In this document: in pieces, positions 18,325 through 26,851 of the stretch | Position numbering within the stretch: the first letter of the stretch is position 1 | How the letters are laid out: each line of letters opens with the position of its first letter | Source: Poritiphilus flavus | GTDB taxonomy: Bacteria > Bacteroidota > Bacteroidia > Flavobacteriales > Flavobacteriaceae | DNA: 64,000 bases | Assembly (NCBI RefSeq): GCF_009901585.1 | Contig: NZ_WXYO01000004.1 | Location: 1-64,000, forward strand | Reading direction: 5' to 3' | Made by a program: the position numbers and the translations under genes | Notes under the pieces: generated by a model | Told to the model about the DNA's origin: nothing | The model's database searches: none | The model's input: the letters and a program-made list of their open reading frames with translations, nothing else

Positions 18325-19443
18325 ATGTTTTTTGTATTCGGAATCTTTATAGGAATTTTTTTGGAGTTTTTGTTGCTCGTCAAGAAAAACAAATCCAGAG
18401 CCGATATCGTTTTGGCAGTTTGGCTTCTGCTCATCATTATTAACCTGGCATTCAATTATTTACTACACAGTGGTTACCTGTTTAAATACCCAAATTGGTT
18501 AGGGATAGATTTTCCGCTGCCGGTGCTCAATGGGCTTTTCTTGTTTTTCTATGTTTCCGAAATAACGGGAAACGCTCCCAAAAACAAATGGGTAAATTTG
18601 CTTCATCTTATTCCGGGCATATCGCTTATCGTTCTGGCAATTCCTTTTTACAGTTTAACGGGAGCCGAAAAATTACAGGTCTTTGAGAATGATGGAGCCG
18701 GTTTTGAGTGGTACGTCCTTTATAGCAACATCCTGATCCCGTTATCAGGTCTGGTATACGCCATTTGGTCTCTGATCCTTATTAGAAAGCACCAATTAAG
18801 GATCCAGGACAACTTTTCCAATACGGACAAAAAAGAATTGCTGTGGCTCAGGTATCTTTCTATGGGCTTTGTTATTATTTGGATATTGACCATTTTCTTT
18901 GACAGTACCATTATCTTTTCCGCAGTGGTAGTTTTGGTACTTTTTATTGGCTTTTTCGGAATAAATCAATTGAATATATTTTACACTGCAACTTCGGAAT
19001 TACCAGTCCGGCAAAATGCCAATACCCCTGAGTCTTCCGTAGCAGAAAACTCCAAAGCGGGCCAGGCTGTTACCCGTCGCTACGCCAAGTCCGGTCTTAC
19101 GGAAGAGATAGCCCATCAAATCAGTACCAGGCTAAATGAACTTATGATCACAGATGATGTATACAAGAATGAAGAGCTCACGCTGTCTGAGTTGGCTAAA
19201 TTGGTGGACGCCCATCCCAATCATCTTTCTCAGGTGATCAATGAGCAGGAAGGAAAAAACTTCTACAACTATATCAACTCCATTCGAATACAGGAGTTCA
19301 TAAAACTTGCTTCACTTCCCGAAAACAGCAAATACACCAAAATATCTTTGGCTTATGATTGCGGGTTTAGTTCTAAATCCACTTTCAACAAACACTTCAA
19401 AAACTGCACCGGAAAAACACCCACCGAATTTTTCGATTATTGA
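18325..19443 (+). CDS. Membrane-anchored AraC-family transcriptional regulator
   Basis: The ATG at 18325 gives 372 residues; a TTG at 18304 is the only upstream alternative. About 220 residues with six to seven hydrophobic helices (opening FFVFGIFIGIFLEFLLLV) precede a linker and an AraC DNA-binding domain at about 265-372 (LTLSELAKLVDAHPNHLSQVIN and CGFSSKSTFNKHFKNCTGKTP). This layout is common in Bacteroidota. It suggests sensing in the membrane and acting on DNA from there. Targets are unknown. Confidence 0.88.
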   Translation: MFFVFGIFIGIFLEFLLLVKKNKSRADIVLAVWLLLIIINLAFNYLLHSGYLFKYPNWLGIDFPLPVLNGLFLFFYVSEITGNAPKNKWVNLLHLIPGISLIVLAIPFYSLTGAEKLQVFENDGAGFEWYVLYSNILIPLSGLVYAIWSLILIRKHQLRIQDNFSNTDKKELLWLRYLSMGFVIIWILTIFFDSTIIFSAVVVLVLFIGFFGINQLNIFYTATSELPVRQNANTPESSVAENSKAGQAVTRRYAKSGLTEEIAHQISTRLNELMITDDVYKNEELTLSELAKLVDAHPNHLSQVINEQEGKNFYNYINSIRIQEFIKLASLPENSKYTKISLAYDCGFSSKSTFNKHFKNCTGKTPTEFFDY

Positions 19444-19888
19444 GAATAAACAGCTACTTACCTGGCTCCGCCTGAGTACTCGTACGCGTTTTTTTACCTG
19501 ATCTATAACTGCTTTAAGTATCACGAATTGAGATAGTTACTATAGCTTCCCTATAGGCTCGTACACCTTTTCCGGACCTGCCTGTAAGCCAGGTCCTTTT
19601 ACTGATAGATCTGCCTCATCTTTGTCCTGGAATACAACGATAAACCCAGGACGGTATATCAGTAATTAAGTAAAGATCATGAAAACCATAACTAGAAAGA
19701 GTACAATACAGCACCCACATTTTGTCGTAGGATTTGGTTGGGGTGGGGTAAGAATACCATCTGATAGGAAGCAAGACATCAAACAGAAATCAAAATCAGT
19801 GCCGGCAGGCTTTTAGCCATGCGTGCGCCTTCAAATACAAGAGTTTATTTATCAATCATCATAACTAAAATCGTTTAAACTAAAAATC
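19444..19888. other. Intergenic spacer with terminator and a doubtful 45-codon frame
   Basis: Apart from the hairpin at 19574-19600 the spacer holds one ATG frame at 19679-19816 (45 residues, MKTITRKSTIQHPHFVV start) with no recognisable domain. Its codon use and lack of a homologue known to me give no reason to call it a gene. The 70 bp before 19889 are AT-rich and likely contain the SYLF gene promoter. Confidence 0.6.
19574..19600 (+). terminator. Putative terminator after the membrane AraC regulator
   Basis: GGACCTG (19574-19580) pairs exactly with CAGGTCC (19590-19596) around a 9-nt loop, followed by TTTT. It lies 130 bp behind the stop codon. The short T-run makes it moderate evidence. 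Confidence 0.55.
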
Positions 19889-20458
19889 ATGAAAAAAATG
19901 AAATTAAAAATGTCAGAATTATTTACAACAACATTTGCCCTCTTTTTGTCTCTTACAGTGATAGGACAGGTAGACGGATGGAACCCGAACCTGGAATTAA
20001 ACGCGTCAGAAGCCATGCAAATCGTTTTGGAAAAAAGTCCAAAGTTAGAATCATTTAAAGACGAGGCCTATGGCTATGCCGTATTTCCGAAAGTCACGAA
20101 AGCCGCTATAGGAGTAGGAGGGGCTGCAGGAAATGGAATAGTCTATGAAGAGGACGAAGTAGTCGGAAGAGCCCACCTGAAACAAGTAACGGCAGGAATT
20201 CAATTTGGAGGTCAGCAATACATAGAAGTTATCTTTTTTGAAAACGAAGAGACCTTTGAAAAATTCACGAACGGAAAACTTAAATTCGATGCCCAGGCAT
20301 CTGCCGTAGCTCTTAAATCAGGAGTATCAATTGATGCAGCATATCAAGATGGTGTGGCTGTATTTACTTTGACCAAAGGAGGAGTAATGTATGAAGCTTC
20401 CATTGGAGGTCAGCATTTCAATTATCATCCTAAGGTAAAGACGGGGACATCCAAATAA
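19889..20458 (+). CDS. Exported SYLF/YSC84-domain lipid-binding protein
   Basis: A 189-residue protein with an N-terminal signal (FTTTFALFLSLTVIGQ) and a SYLF (YSC84-like) domain at about 40-185: AYGYAVFPKVTKAAIGVGGAAGNGIVYEE, QFGGQQYIEVIFFENEETFEKF and a C-terminal GGVMYEASIGGQ. SYLF domains bind phosphoinositides or anionic lipids in eukaryotes, while bacterial members are exported and of unclear use. Single gene, convergent with the NmrA-like gene. Confidence 0.85.
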   Translation: MKKMKLKMSELFTTTFALFLSLTVIGQVDGWNPNLELNASEAMQIVLEKSPKLESFKDEAYGYAVFPKVTKAAIGVGGAAGNGIVYEEDEVVGRAHLKQVTAGIQFGGQQYIEVIFFENEETFEKFTNGKLKFDAQASAVALKSGVSIDAAYQDGVAVFTLTKGGVMYEASIGGQHFNYHPKVKTGTSK

Positions 20459-20567
20459 CCTAAGCCTGAATATCATAATTTCAGCTTGCTACAGGTAGTT
20501 TAAGAACTGCAAAAGTACGCTGATGCTTATAACAATCCTGAAATGCACAGGTGGATCAAGGCCATAG

Positions 20568-20597
20568 AAAAGGGCCGCTTACTGCAATAAGCGGCCC
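20568..20597 (-). terminator. Terminator between convergent SYLF and NmrA-like genes
   Basis: GGGCCGCTTA (20572-20581) and TAAGCGGCCC (20588-20597) pair without mismatch around a 6-nt loop. On the minus strand the stem is followed by TTTT, so it mainly ends the NmrA-like transcript. It may serve both genes. Confidence 0.85.
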
Positions 20598-20606
20598 TAT
20601 AAATTT

Positions 20607-21449
20607 CTAAACGGATTGTGGTAGTGACTGGTTCCAGACTCCCGTTTTTACTGTTTTTTCAACGTATTCCACAAAGTCTGTGGCTTTTCTGCCCAATACC
20701 CGTTCTACATCCCGAGACACCTCCTGGTTGTCCGGATTTCCAAGGACCTCTTTGAACAAATAACCAAATAGCCATACATAAGAATCAGGCAGGCCTGCGG
20801 CTTTCATTCCTTCTTTAAATTCTTCAAGGGATATAGGGTGATATTGAAGTTCCCTGCCAATACCTTCAGACATGGCTTCCACCAGCTGGGCAAAGGTCAT
20901 TTTCCTGGGTCCTGTAACCGTTATGGTTTCTCCATTATAGGAGTCATCTACCATAACTTTGGTCACCACGTCCGCAATATCGTCCGCATCTACAAAGGGA
21001 ATCTCAGCCTCCGGCATGGGTAGGGCCACATGTCCGGCCAAAACCCCTTCTAGAAATGCCCCTTCGCTAAAGTTCTGGTTGAACCAGGAAGCTCTGACCA
21101 GGGTGTAGTTCAGGCCGGAATTTGCAACGATCCGCTCACAGGCCTCTGCTTCTGTTTCCCCTTTACCGGACAATAATACTACCTTCTCCAGTCCTTCTTT
21201 TAGTGCAGCTTTAGTCAGTGCTTCTATGGCATCTTTTGCCCCTGGCACAGCCAGGTCCGGATAGTAAACTATATAGGCTCTGTCCATACCTTTAAGTACC
21301 TGGGAATAGGTGGATTCGTCTTCCCAGTCGAATGCTGGTTCGCTTTTTCGGGAGGCCACCCTTACCTGATGTCCCAGCTGATTTAATCCTTCTACTACTC
21401 GGCGACCGGTCTTACCAGTACCTCCGATTACTAAGATGTTGTGTTTCAT
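20607..21449 (-). CDS. NAD(P)-binding NmrA-like oxidoreductase
   Basis: A 280-residue Rossmann protein of the atypical short-chain dehydrogenase NmrA/HSCARG type. Residues 3-16 hold the dinucleotide motif ILVIGGTGKTGRRV. The active-site Tyr/Lys pair of classical SDRs is not evident, as is usual for NmrA-like proteins. An NAD(P)-binding oxidoreductase or a redox sensor are both possible. It follows the DUF1772 gene by 35 bp in one operon that lies behind an AraC regulator. Confidence 0.82.
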   Translation of the reverse strand: MKHNILVIGGTGKTGRRVVEGLNQLGHQVRVASRKSEPAFDWEDESTYSQVLKGMDRAYIVYYPDLAVPGAKDAIEALTKAALKEGLEKVVLLSGKGETEAEACERIVANSGLNYTLVRASWFNQNFSEGAFLEGVLAGHVALPMPEAEIPFVDADDIADVVTKVMVDDSYNGETITVTGPRKMTFAQLVEAMSEGIGRELQYHPISLEEFKEGMKAAGLPDSYVWLFGYLFKEVLGNPDNQEVSRDVERVLGRKATDFVEYVEKTVKTGVWNQSLPQSV

Positions 21450-21484
21450 TTTTACGAGATTTAGAATATTAGAGATGATTTTAT

Positions 21485-21988
21485 TTAAATGTTTTTTATG
21501 TGTGTAAATAGCGATAGCACTGCCAGGATGAAAGCTATTACGGCACAGATGGTGCGTATCAAGTGCCAGCGGTTCCAGTGCTGTTCATAGTACTCCCTGA
21601 ATTCTGCCATCTTACTGCTACTCAGATCTTCAAGCTTAAGAACATCCAGTTGATCGTTCAGCGGTACATTCCCGAAACCGGTTACACCCACAGTCCCTAT
21701 CAGATAACAAATGGAGGCCGCCAGGATTAGCCAGAAAGCTGTTCTATTCAAATTGAATTCGTAAATACTGGCAATACTTAGAAAGACTATACTGCCAAAG
21801 AATACCGCGAAAAACCGCGGATTAAGAATGGCCCGGTTAATGGATTGCATGGTTTGCAGGTAATTTGAATTTTCCAGATTCTGAGTGCCTGGGATAACCG
21901 ACACAGACCAGGCGTAGAACAGGCCTGCGGAAAGTCCTGTCAGGATTACGGCTCCGAGAAGGACGAATGTTTTGATAGATAGCTCCAT
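21485..21988 (-). CDS. DUF1772 (anthrone-oxygenase-like) membrane protein
   Basis: A 167-residue protein with four transmembrane helices (about 7-27, 57-75, 82-100, 143-163) and the conserved opening VLTGLSAGLFYAWSVSVIPG of DUF1772. The conserved WNRWHLIRT motif precedes the last helix. Fungal relatives include anthrone oxygenases; bacterial ones are often near NmrA-like genes, as here. First gene of a two-gene operon, probably driven by the AraC regulator at 22089. Confidence 0.82.
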   Translation of the reverse strand: MELSIKTFVLLGAVILTGLSAGLFYAWSVSVIPGTQNLENSNYLQTMQSINRAILNPRFFAVFFGSIVFLSIASIYEFNLNRTAFWLILAASICYLIGTVGVTGFGNVPLNDQLDVLKLEDLSSSKMAEFREYYEQHWNRWHLIRTICAVIAFILAVLSLFTHIKNI

Positions 21989-22050
21989 GATAGTTGATGT
22001 TTTTGATTATGAAGCAAATCTATGCCGGACAGTAGAGGCATGCTTGATAG

Positions 22051-22081
22051 TTCAAGCCAATGTTTTGACACTTTAAGCCAA
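22051..22081. promoter_or_regulatory. Putative AraC operator upstream of DUF1772-NmrA operon
   Basis: TTCAAGCCAA (22051-22060) and TTTAAGCCAA (22072-22081) are direct repeats with one difference, spaced 21 bp (two turns). They lie in the 100-bp gap between the AraC-type gene and the DUF1772 start, where a site for that regulator would be expected. Confidence 0.6.
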
Positions 22082-22088
22082 AAGAAGT

Positions 22089-23081
22089 TTATTGAGTGTT
22101 TTTCCGGAATTCAGTAGGAGAAAAGCCGGTCCATCGCTTGAAGGCACGATTGAAAGCGCTTTGTTCGGAGAAGCCGGTTTCAAAGGCGATCTCAGCGATA
22201 CTTCGGTTGGTGTTTTTAAGAAGGTCTTTGGCTAATCTTTTCTGCGTTCTCATAATAAGATCCCGGAAAGTGACCCCATTTTCTGAAAGCCTGCGGGTCA
22301 AGGTTCTGTTGCTCATCCCGATATGATCACAGATCTGTGCTATACTGGGGATACCGCTGGGTAAAGCATCTTTAATGAGGGATTCCACATCCGAAGCAAC
22401 TTTATTGGTACTTACCTCCAGTCCCCTGGTTTTCTCTTCAACCCTTTCTACCAAAAACTTATTGATGCTTATATCGGCTTTAGCCGTGCGGGTTTCAAGG
22501 TCTGCCGTCTTATAGGTAATGGAATATTTGGGTTGATTAAAGAGGACAGGGCAATTAAATGCAGCCTCATGGCTACTTAGATTACCTGGAGGATCATGTT
22601 TAAAAGTCACCTGGGTAGGGGTGATATCAGTCTCTGTCATGGCCTGTAGCACAACAACTGTGGCAGACAGCGTTGCTTCATTGGACAATTCCAGGCCTCT
22701 TCGATGCGGTTCTCTATGGAGTAAGATATGCGACTCATCCCCCTTTTTCTCCACGGTAAAAACATAGGTATTGGAAAGCAGTTTGAAATAGCGTTCGCTT
22801 CGCTCAAAAATTTCACCGGCCCATGAGCAGGTTCTCCAGGAAAGGCCGAGTACCCCGTAGTCCTCTATTTTCATTTCCTGGCCCACTCTAATTGCGAATC
22901 CCGGCCCTAATCTTTCGTCAAGGATCTCGTGTAACTCAAAGAAATGATCCGCAGGTACGGCCTGCAGGCTCTGCATACTTTCGGGGCTGATGGGCAAATC
23001 CTTAAGTTCATCTACATCCATACCTTCATGTATGGCATGATTGATCATTTTCTTGTAAAGACTTATCGAGATATAGTTCAT
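22089..23081 (-). CDS. AraC-family regulator with Arabinose_bd (OruR-like) N-terminal domain
   Basis: The ATG at 23081 (MNYISISLYKK) gives 330 residues; the frame further up begins only at a TTG. The N-terminal 200 residues match the arabinose-binding-like domain found in OruR/ArgR-type regulators (GLGPGFAIRVGQEM-like segment). The C-terminal 90 residues are the AraC HTH pair (SIAQICDHIGMSNRTLTRRL; ETGFSEQSAFNRAFKRWTG). It is followed in the same direction by DUF1772 and NmrA-like genes with a 21-bp-spaced direct repeat between. Confidence 0.88.
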   Translation of the reverse strand: MNYISISLYKKMINHAIHEGMDVDELKDLPISPESMQSLQAVPADHFFELHEILDERLGPGFAIRVGQEMKIEDYGVLGLSWRTCSWAGEIFERSERYFKLLSNTYVFTVEKKGDESHILLHREPHRRGLELSNEATLSATVVVLQAMTETDITPTQVTFKHDPPGNLSSHEAAFNCPVLFNQPKYSITYKTADLETRTAKADISINKFLVERVEEKTRGLEVSTNKVASDVESLIKDALPSGIPSIAQICDHIGMSNRTLTRRLSENGVTFRDLIMRTQKRLAKDLLKNTNRSIAEIAFETGFSEQSAFNRAFKRWTGFSPTEFRKNTQ

Positions 23082-23206
23082 AGGAATAGTATAAAAATAA
23101 GGAGAATGTGTAATTTTTCCCGAATATCCCTGAGCCAAATGAACATTTATGTGGACATGCTGGCTATCATCATTCAGACGGATAAAGAAAAGAAGTTCTG
23201 CTTGCT

Positions 23207-25417
23207 TTAAAACTGTTTCAGCAAGGTTATCTTACTGATAAACTGAGAACTGCTCTGCACCGGATCGAAAATATCTGTTGTAGTGTCGTTAAATACGAGA
23301 TAAATGAAGGACAAGGGCATATACTCCCAGCTAAAACGAATATTCCATCTTCCCTGCTCATTAAAGCTGTTGTACTGATAGAAACTGGAGAGTTGTACCC
23401 TGGGATTAAGAGCTAAGCGCAAATTGGCCGTATAGAGATCGGTTTTCAGATCTTCCTCCATTAGGCCTACCCCTTTTATATCATTGTGTTCATAATTTAA
23501 GGTAAGGGTTGTGTGGGGGATAGGAGCAAATCTGGCCGCGGCGTTGATTGTAGTTCTGCTGCCATTGTAAAAATCCCCAAAGTCCAATCCGATATCCCCG
23601 GACCATTTTTTGGAAAGGTCTGTATTGAACTGAACCAAATAGCGCGTATAAAAATACCTGTCCTGTTCAATTTCAAGACCCAAAGGAGCGAAATCAAAAT
23701 TGATGTTTTGCCAGGTTGGGGTAGTGGAGATCTCCAGAAAACTGTTGTCCTTAAACCAGGTAAATACCGGAAAGATATACAGACTGGCCTGTTGAAAACT
23801 GCTGGGATCTGTGGCGTCATGGTTGTAGTTGGCGAACACTCCCGGATCCCACCTCCTGATCCAATCGATCTTTTTGGGTCTCCAGATGTAGTAGCCACCG
23901 GGGTTGTGCCTGATCACATCGTTTTGCCTTACAAAACCCATTCTGGGGTTGTAATTGGCATCAGTGTACTCCGTAACCCATCCGTAATAGTATTTGTTGG
24001 AATCATTTCCGACGAAAATTCTTCCGGCATAACCCGTTTCCCCACTGAGCTCGTCTATGGAAGTTGAAAGTAAGTATTGAATATCCCATTGACTGGCAGG
24101 TCTTATTTGTCCGTCCAGGGTAATGGTTGTATTGTTGTTGCTTTCAAGGCCTAATTCCGAATAACTGTCGTCCAGACGGTGGGTAACCATAAGGCCTATA
24201 TTATTCTCCCTGCCGTAGTTTTTTAAATATCTGAGGACCCCGAAATTGGCCCCGGCGGAGTTTTCTGTTTCACGCTGTCTTACAAATAAAGCCGCTAGGG
24301 CATTCCCTTCGGTGCGTTGGGTAAATCTGGCGCCCACATCAATAGGTGCGGGAATAGCATTGAATTCCCCCTGAAGCCCGATTCTACGGCTAAAGAATGG
24401 ACGTATGGACTGTTGTAAGCCGCCTGCCCAGATCCCGGAGTTTTCTAAAAAGAACTGCCTCCTTTCCGGGAAAAAGATATTGAATCGCTCCAGGTTGTTT
24501 ACCGCCCTGTCTACGTCTGCCTGGGCGAAATCCGTATTGATCGTAAGGTCCAGTACTGTTTTAGGGTTGACCGCCCATTTGGTATCAAAACCCACTTTTG
24601 GTTCATTCAACCTGTCTATTAGTATATCCCCTTCTTTGTTCTCGTCGTATTGATATAAGGCATATGGCTCAACACGAATATTTGTAGAGGGTGGTGGAGC
24701 CTGGATCCCTACCAGTTTAGCGGCATAGGTCATACGGTAGGGAGTGAAAGACTGGGGGATTGCCGGATAGGTGGAGACCTCAATGTCCCGTCTGGCATAG
24801 CGGACCAGAGTAAAACCGAGTTCTATCGCATTCCCTTCCTCAGGGAGGTTGTAACGCAAGGACTTAAAGGGTATACCCATTTCCACCGTATAGCCATTTG
24901 CAGTCCTTTTTGTTCTTACCCGCCAAAGCGTGTTCCATCCAGTATCGAAGTTGTTGCCATTAAAATTCTGGAAATCCCGCTGGTTTCCATAAGGTGTGGT
25001 CTGGAAACCCTGGGCATATTGTTTTAAGTTTTGGGGGTCAAGGGCAACGCCGAAAAGATCGTTTACGCCCCAACTGAAATCCCTTCTCAGATCCTGGATG
25101 CGAATACCTTCCAATCCTACCGAATCTTTACAAAAGGCGCCAACGTAAAGGTTTTTGTCGTCGTACAAAAAACGGACCTCAGTCCGGTACCTTACAGTAC
25201 CTCCCTGCCTTGGTTCGGTTCTAAAAAAGTCGTCCGTAACTATGGCTTGCTCCCAGTCCGCCTCGTCCAGGGATCCATCCAATTTAATCTCGCCAACGGC
25301 CTTTGAAACTTTAACTTCAAAGGGCTGGTCCGGAGGAGGAAAATTATCTTCCTCATTTTCCTGGGCCCCTAACCAGTTGACGTTAACCAGAAGTATACAC
25401 AGAAGAATCCTATACAT
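23207..25417 (-). CDS. DUF5916 outer-membrane beta-barrel with CBM9-like N-terminal domain
   Basis: A 736-residue exported protein. Residues 1-18 are a signal peptide. Residues about 35-225 form a CBM9-like fold (VGEIKLDGSLDEADWEQA, DDKNLYVGAFCKDS). Residues about 235-736 form the DUF5916 beta-barrel (NTDFAQADVDRAVNNLERFN, FFPERRQFFLENSGIW), ending in aromatic strand ISKITLLKQF. Function of the family is unknown. It starts 1 bp after the second permease gene, so it belongs to the ABC operon and may be its outer-membrane part. Confidence 0.85.
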   Translation of the reverse strand: MYRILLCILLVNVNWLGAQENEEDNFPPPDQPFEVKVSKAVGEIKLDGSLDEADWEQAIVTDDFFRTEPRQGGTVRYRTEVRFLYDDKNLYVGAFCKDSVGLEGIRIQDLRRDFSWGVNDLFGVALDPQNLKQYAQGFQTTPYGNQRDFQNFNGNNFDTGWNTLWRVRTKRTANGYTVEMGIPFKSLRYNLPEEGNAIELGFTLVRYARRDIEVSTYPAIPQSFTPYRMTYAAKLVGIQAPPPSTNIRVEPYALYQYDENKEGDILIDRLNEPKVGFDTKWAVNPKTVLDLTINTDFAQADVDRAVNNLERFNIFFPERRQFFLENSGIWAGGLQQSIRPFFSRRIGLQGEFNAIPAPIDVGARFTQRTEGNALAALFVRQRETENSAGANFGVLRYLKNYGRENNIGLMVTHRLDDSYSELGLESNNNTTITLDGQIRPASQWDIQYLLSTSIDELSGETGYAGRIFVGNDSNKYYYGWVTEYTDANYNPRMGFVRQNDVIRHNPGGYYIWRPKKIDWIRRWDPGVFANYNHDATDPSSFQQASLYIFPVFTWFKDNSFLEISTTPTWQNINFDFAPLGLEIEQDRYFYTRYLVQFNTDLSKKWSGDIGLDFGDFYNGSRTTINAAARFAPIPHTTLTLNYEHNDIKGVGLMEEDLKTDLYTANLRLALNPRVQLSSFYQYNSFNEQGRWNIRFSWEYMPLSFIYLVFNDTTTDIFDPVQSSSQFISKITLLKQF

Positions 25418-25418
25418 A

Positions 25419-26849
25419 TCAGTTGGCAGTTAGAATATTGCCCTTTTTGGAACTTCTTGAAACCGTAAAACCCAATCCGAACAATGCGATAGCAATCAGC
25501 AAAAGGACAGGAATCACGCCAAAAGAAGCAGATGATCGCTGTTCAAACTGGAATTTCGGGAGATTGGGATAGTCTTTCTGACTAAAGTCTTGATTGTTGT
25601 ATAAAAAGGGCATGAAGTGCTGACGCCAGTCCGATGCAAATCCTACCACTTGTTTTCTAAAATTTTCATAATCCCTGGTGGATGTACCTGCCATCTGGTT
25701 CAGGGATTCCTGGACAATGATTGCAGGGGACACCCATTTGAAACGGCCTATCCAGTCCTGCTGCTTCTGTAATTGCCCCTCAAACTTGTCCACTACCGGA
25801 GCAAGCTCCTCTTTGACTAGCTTTTGGGATGCCATATATCGGTGGTAAAACCCGCGATACTGGGTAGTGTCGTTAATTGCGTATTCCGGATGATCCCTTA
25901 GGAAATTGTCTAGTATTTCGTCCTGTTTCTTGGTTACTTCCGCCTTTAAATCCCGCATTTGGTTGATCATTAGAGTACGTGAAGGCATGGGGTACAGTGT
26001 ATTGCCCAACTGGTTCAACATGGAAGGGGCCAAAAGCACGAATACTACCCAGAGTCCTAAAAGAGCAACGGCATTTTTAGCCGAGGTACCCACCCATAGA
26101 TTGATCAGGAATGCCAACGCAAACCAGAATAGCATATAGGTGATAATCAAACCCAATAGGCCCAAAAAGCCTGTCATTTCAGTAAATGGGTTGAGGCCAA
26201 CGGCAAAAAATATGATGGTTAGAGAACCTATGACCAGTATGGACAACCAAAAAAAACGCAGTCCTAATTTTTGCAATACCCAACTCTGGATCCTTATGGG
26301 TTGCGCTGCCAATAACCTAAGCGAACCACTTTCCCTTTCAGCTGAGAGCACGTCATAAGAAAAGGCGATAATAAGCAAGGGCAACAGGTATACTATAACA
26401 AAAGCCAGGTCAAAACTGCCGAATAATAATTGGACGGGACTGGTCATCTCTGCAAAATTAAGAGCGGAATCGTCTCCCGATACCCTGGGTTTAACGTAAT
26501 GAGTGAAAAGATCGGCCTGTCCTGTAGCGATAAAAGCCATGGACTGAGGTTCCATTGCGGCCACCCTTGGGTGATAATTACCCACTGCCATAGGACTGGT
26601 AGGGATCGTCCAGGGAGATGCGCTGACCTCCATTCCGCCTTCAACGGAATCCAGTAGTTTCAACATCACTGCGTCGTTTTCTTTTACTTCTTCCTTGGCA
26701 GCGGTAATATCTCTTTTACGCTTTTCAACCTTTTCCAGCCCATTGTATATTGAAAACCCGAAGAGCAGCAACAACATAATACTCAAAAGTTGTATCCATC
26801 GACTGCGCAGTAACAGTTTTAATTCGTATTTGCAGTTATATGATAACAT
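25419..26849 (-). CDS. ABC transporter permease, DUF3526 type (second of pair)
   Basis: The ATG at 26849 gives 476 residues. One N-terminal transmembrane helix (about 17-36) is followed by a large extracytoplasmic loop and then five or more helices beginning at about 155 (FVIVYLLPLLIIAFSYDVLSAERESGSLRLL), with the ABC-2 ERESGSLRLL signature of the coupling helix. The DUF3526 region follows at about 290-430. It starts 2 bp after the first permease and pairs with it and the ATPase. Substrate unknown. Confidence 0.82.
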   Translation of the reverse strand: MLSYNCKYELKLLLRSRWIQLLSIMLLLLFGFSIYNGLEKVEKRKRDITAAKEEVKENDAVMLKLLDSVEGGMEVSASPWTIPTSPMAVGNYHPRVAAMEPQSMAFIATGQADLFTHYVKPRVSGDDSALNFAEMTSPVQLLFGSFDLAFVIVYLLPLLIIAFSYDVLSAERESGSLRLLAAQPIRIQSWVLQKLGLRFFWLSILVIGSLTIIFFAVGLNPFTEMTGFLGLLGLIITYMLFWFALAFLINLWVGTSAKNAVALLGLWVVFVLLAPSMLNQLGNTLYPMPSRTLMINQMRDLKAEVTKKQDEILDNFLRDHPEYAINDTTQYRGFYHRYMASQKLVKEELAPVVDKFEGQLQKQQDWIGRFKWVSPAIIVQESLNQMAGTSTRDYENFRKQVVGFASDWRQHFMPFLYNNQDFSQKDYPNLPKFQFEQRSSASFGVIPVLLLIAIALFGLGFTVSRSSKKGNILTAN

Positions 26850-26851
26850 GG

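Noticed and set aside
19679-19816. 45-codon ATG frame upstream of SYLF gene
   Set aside because: No domain, signal or neighbour link; mentioned only under the spacer entry.
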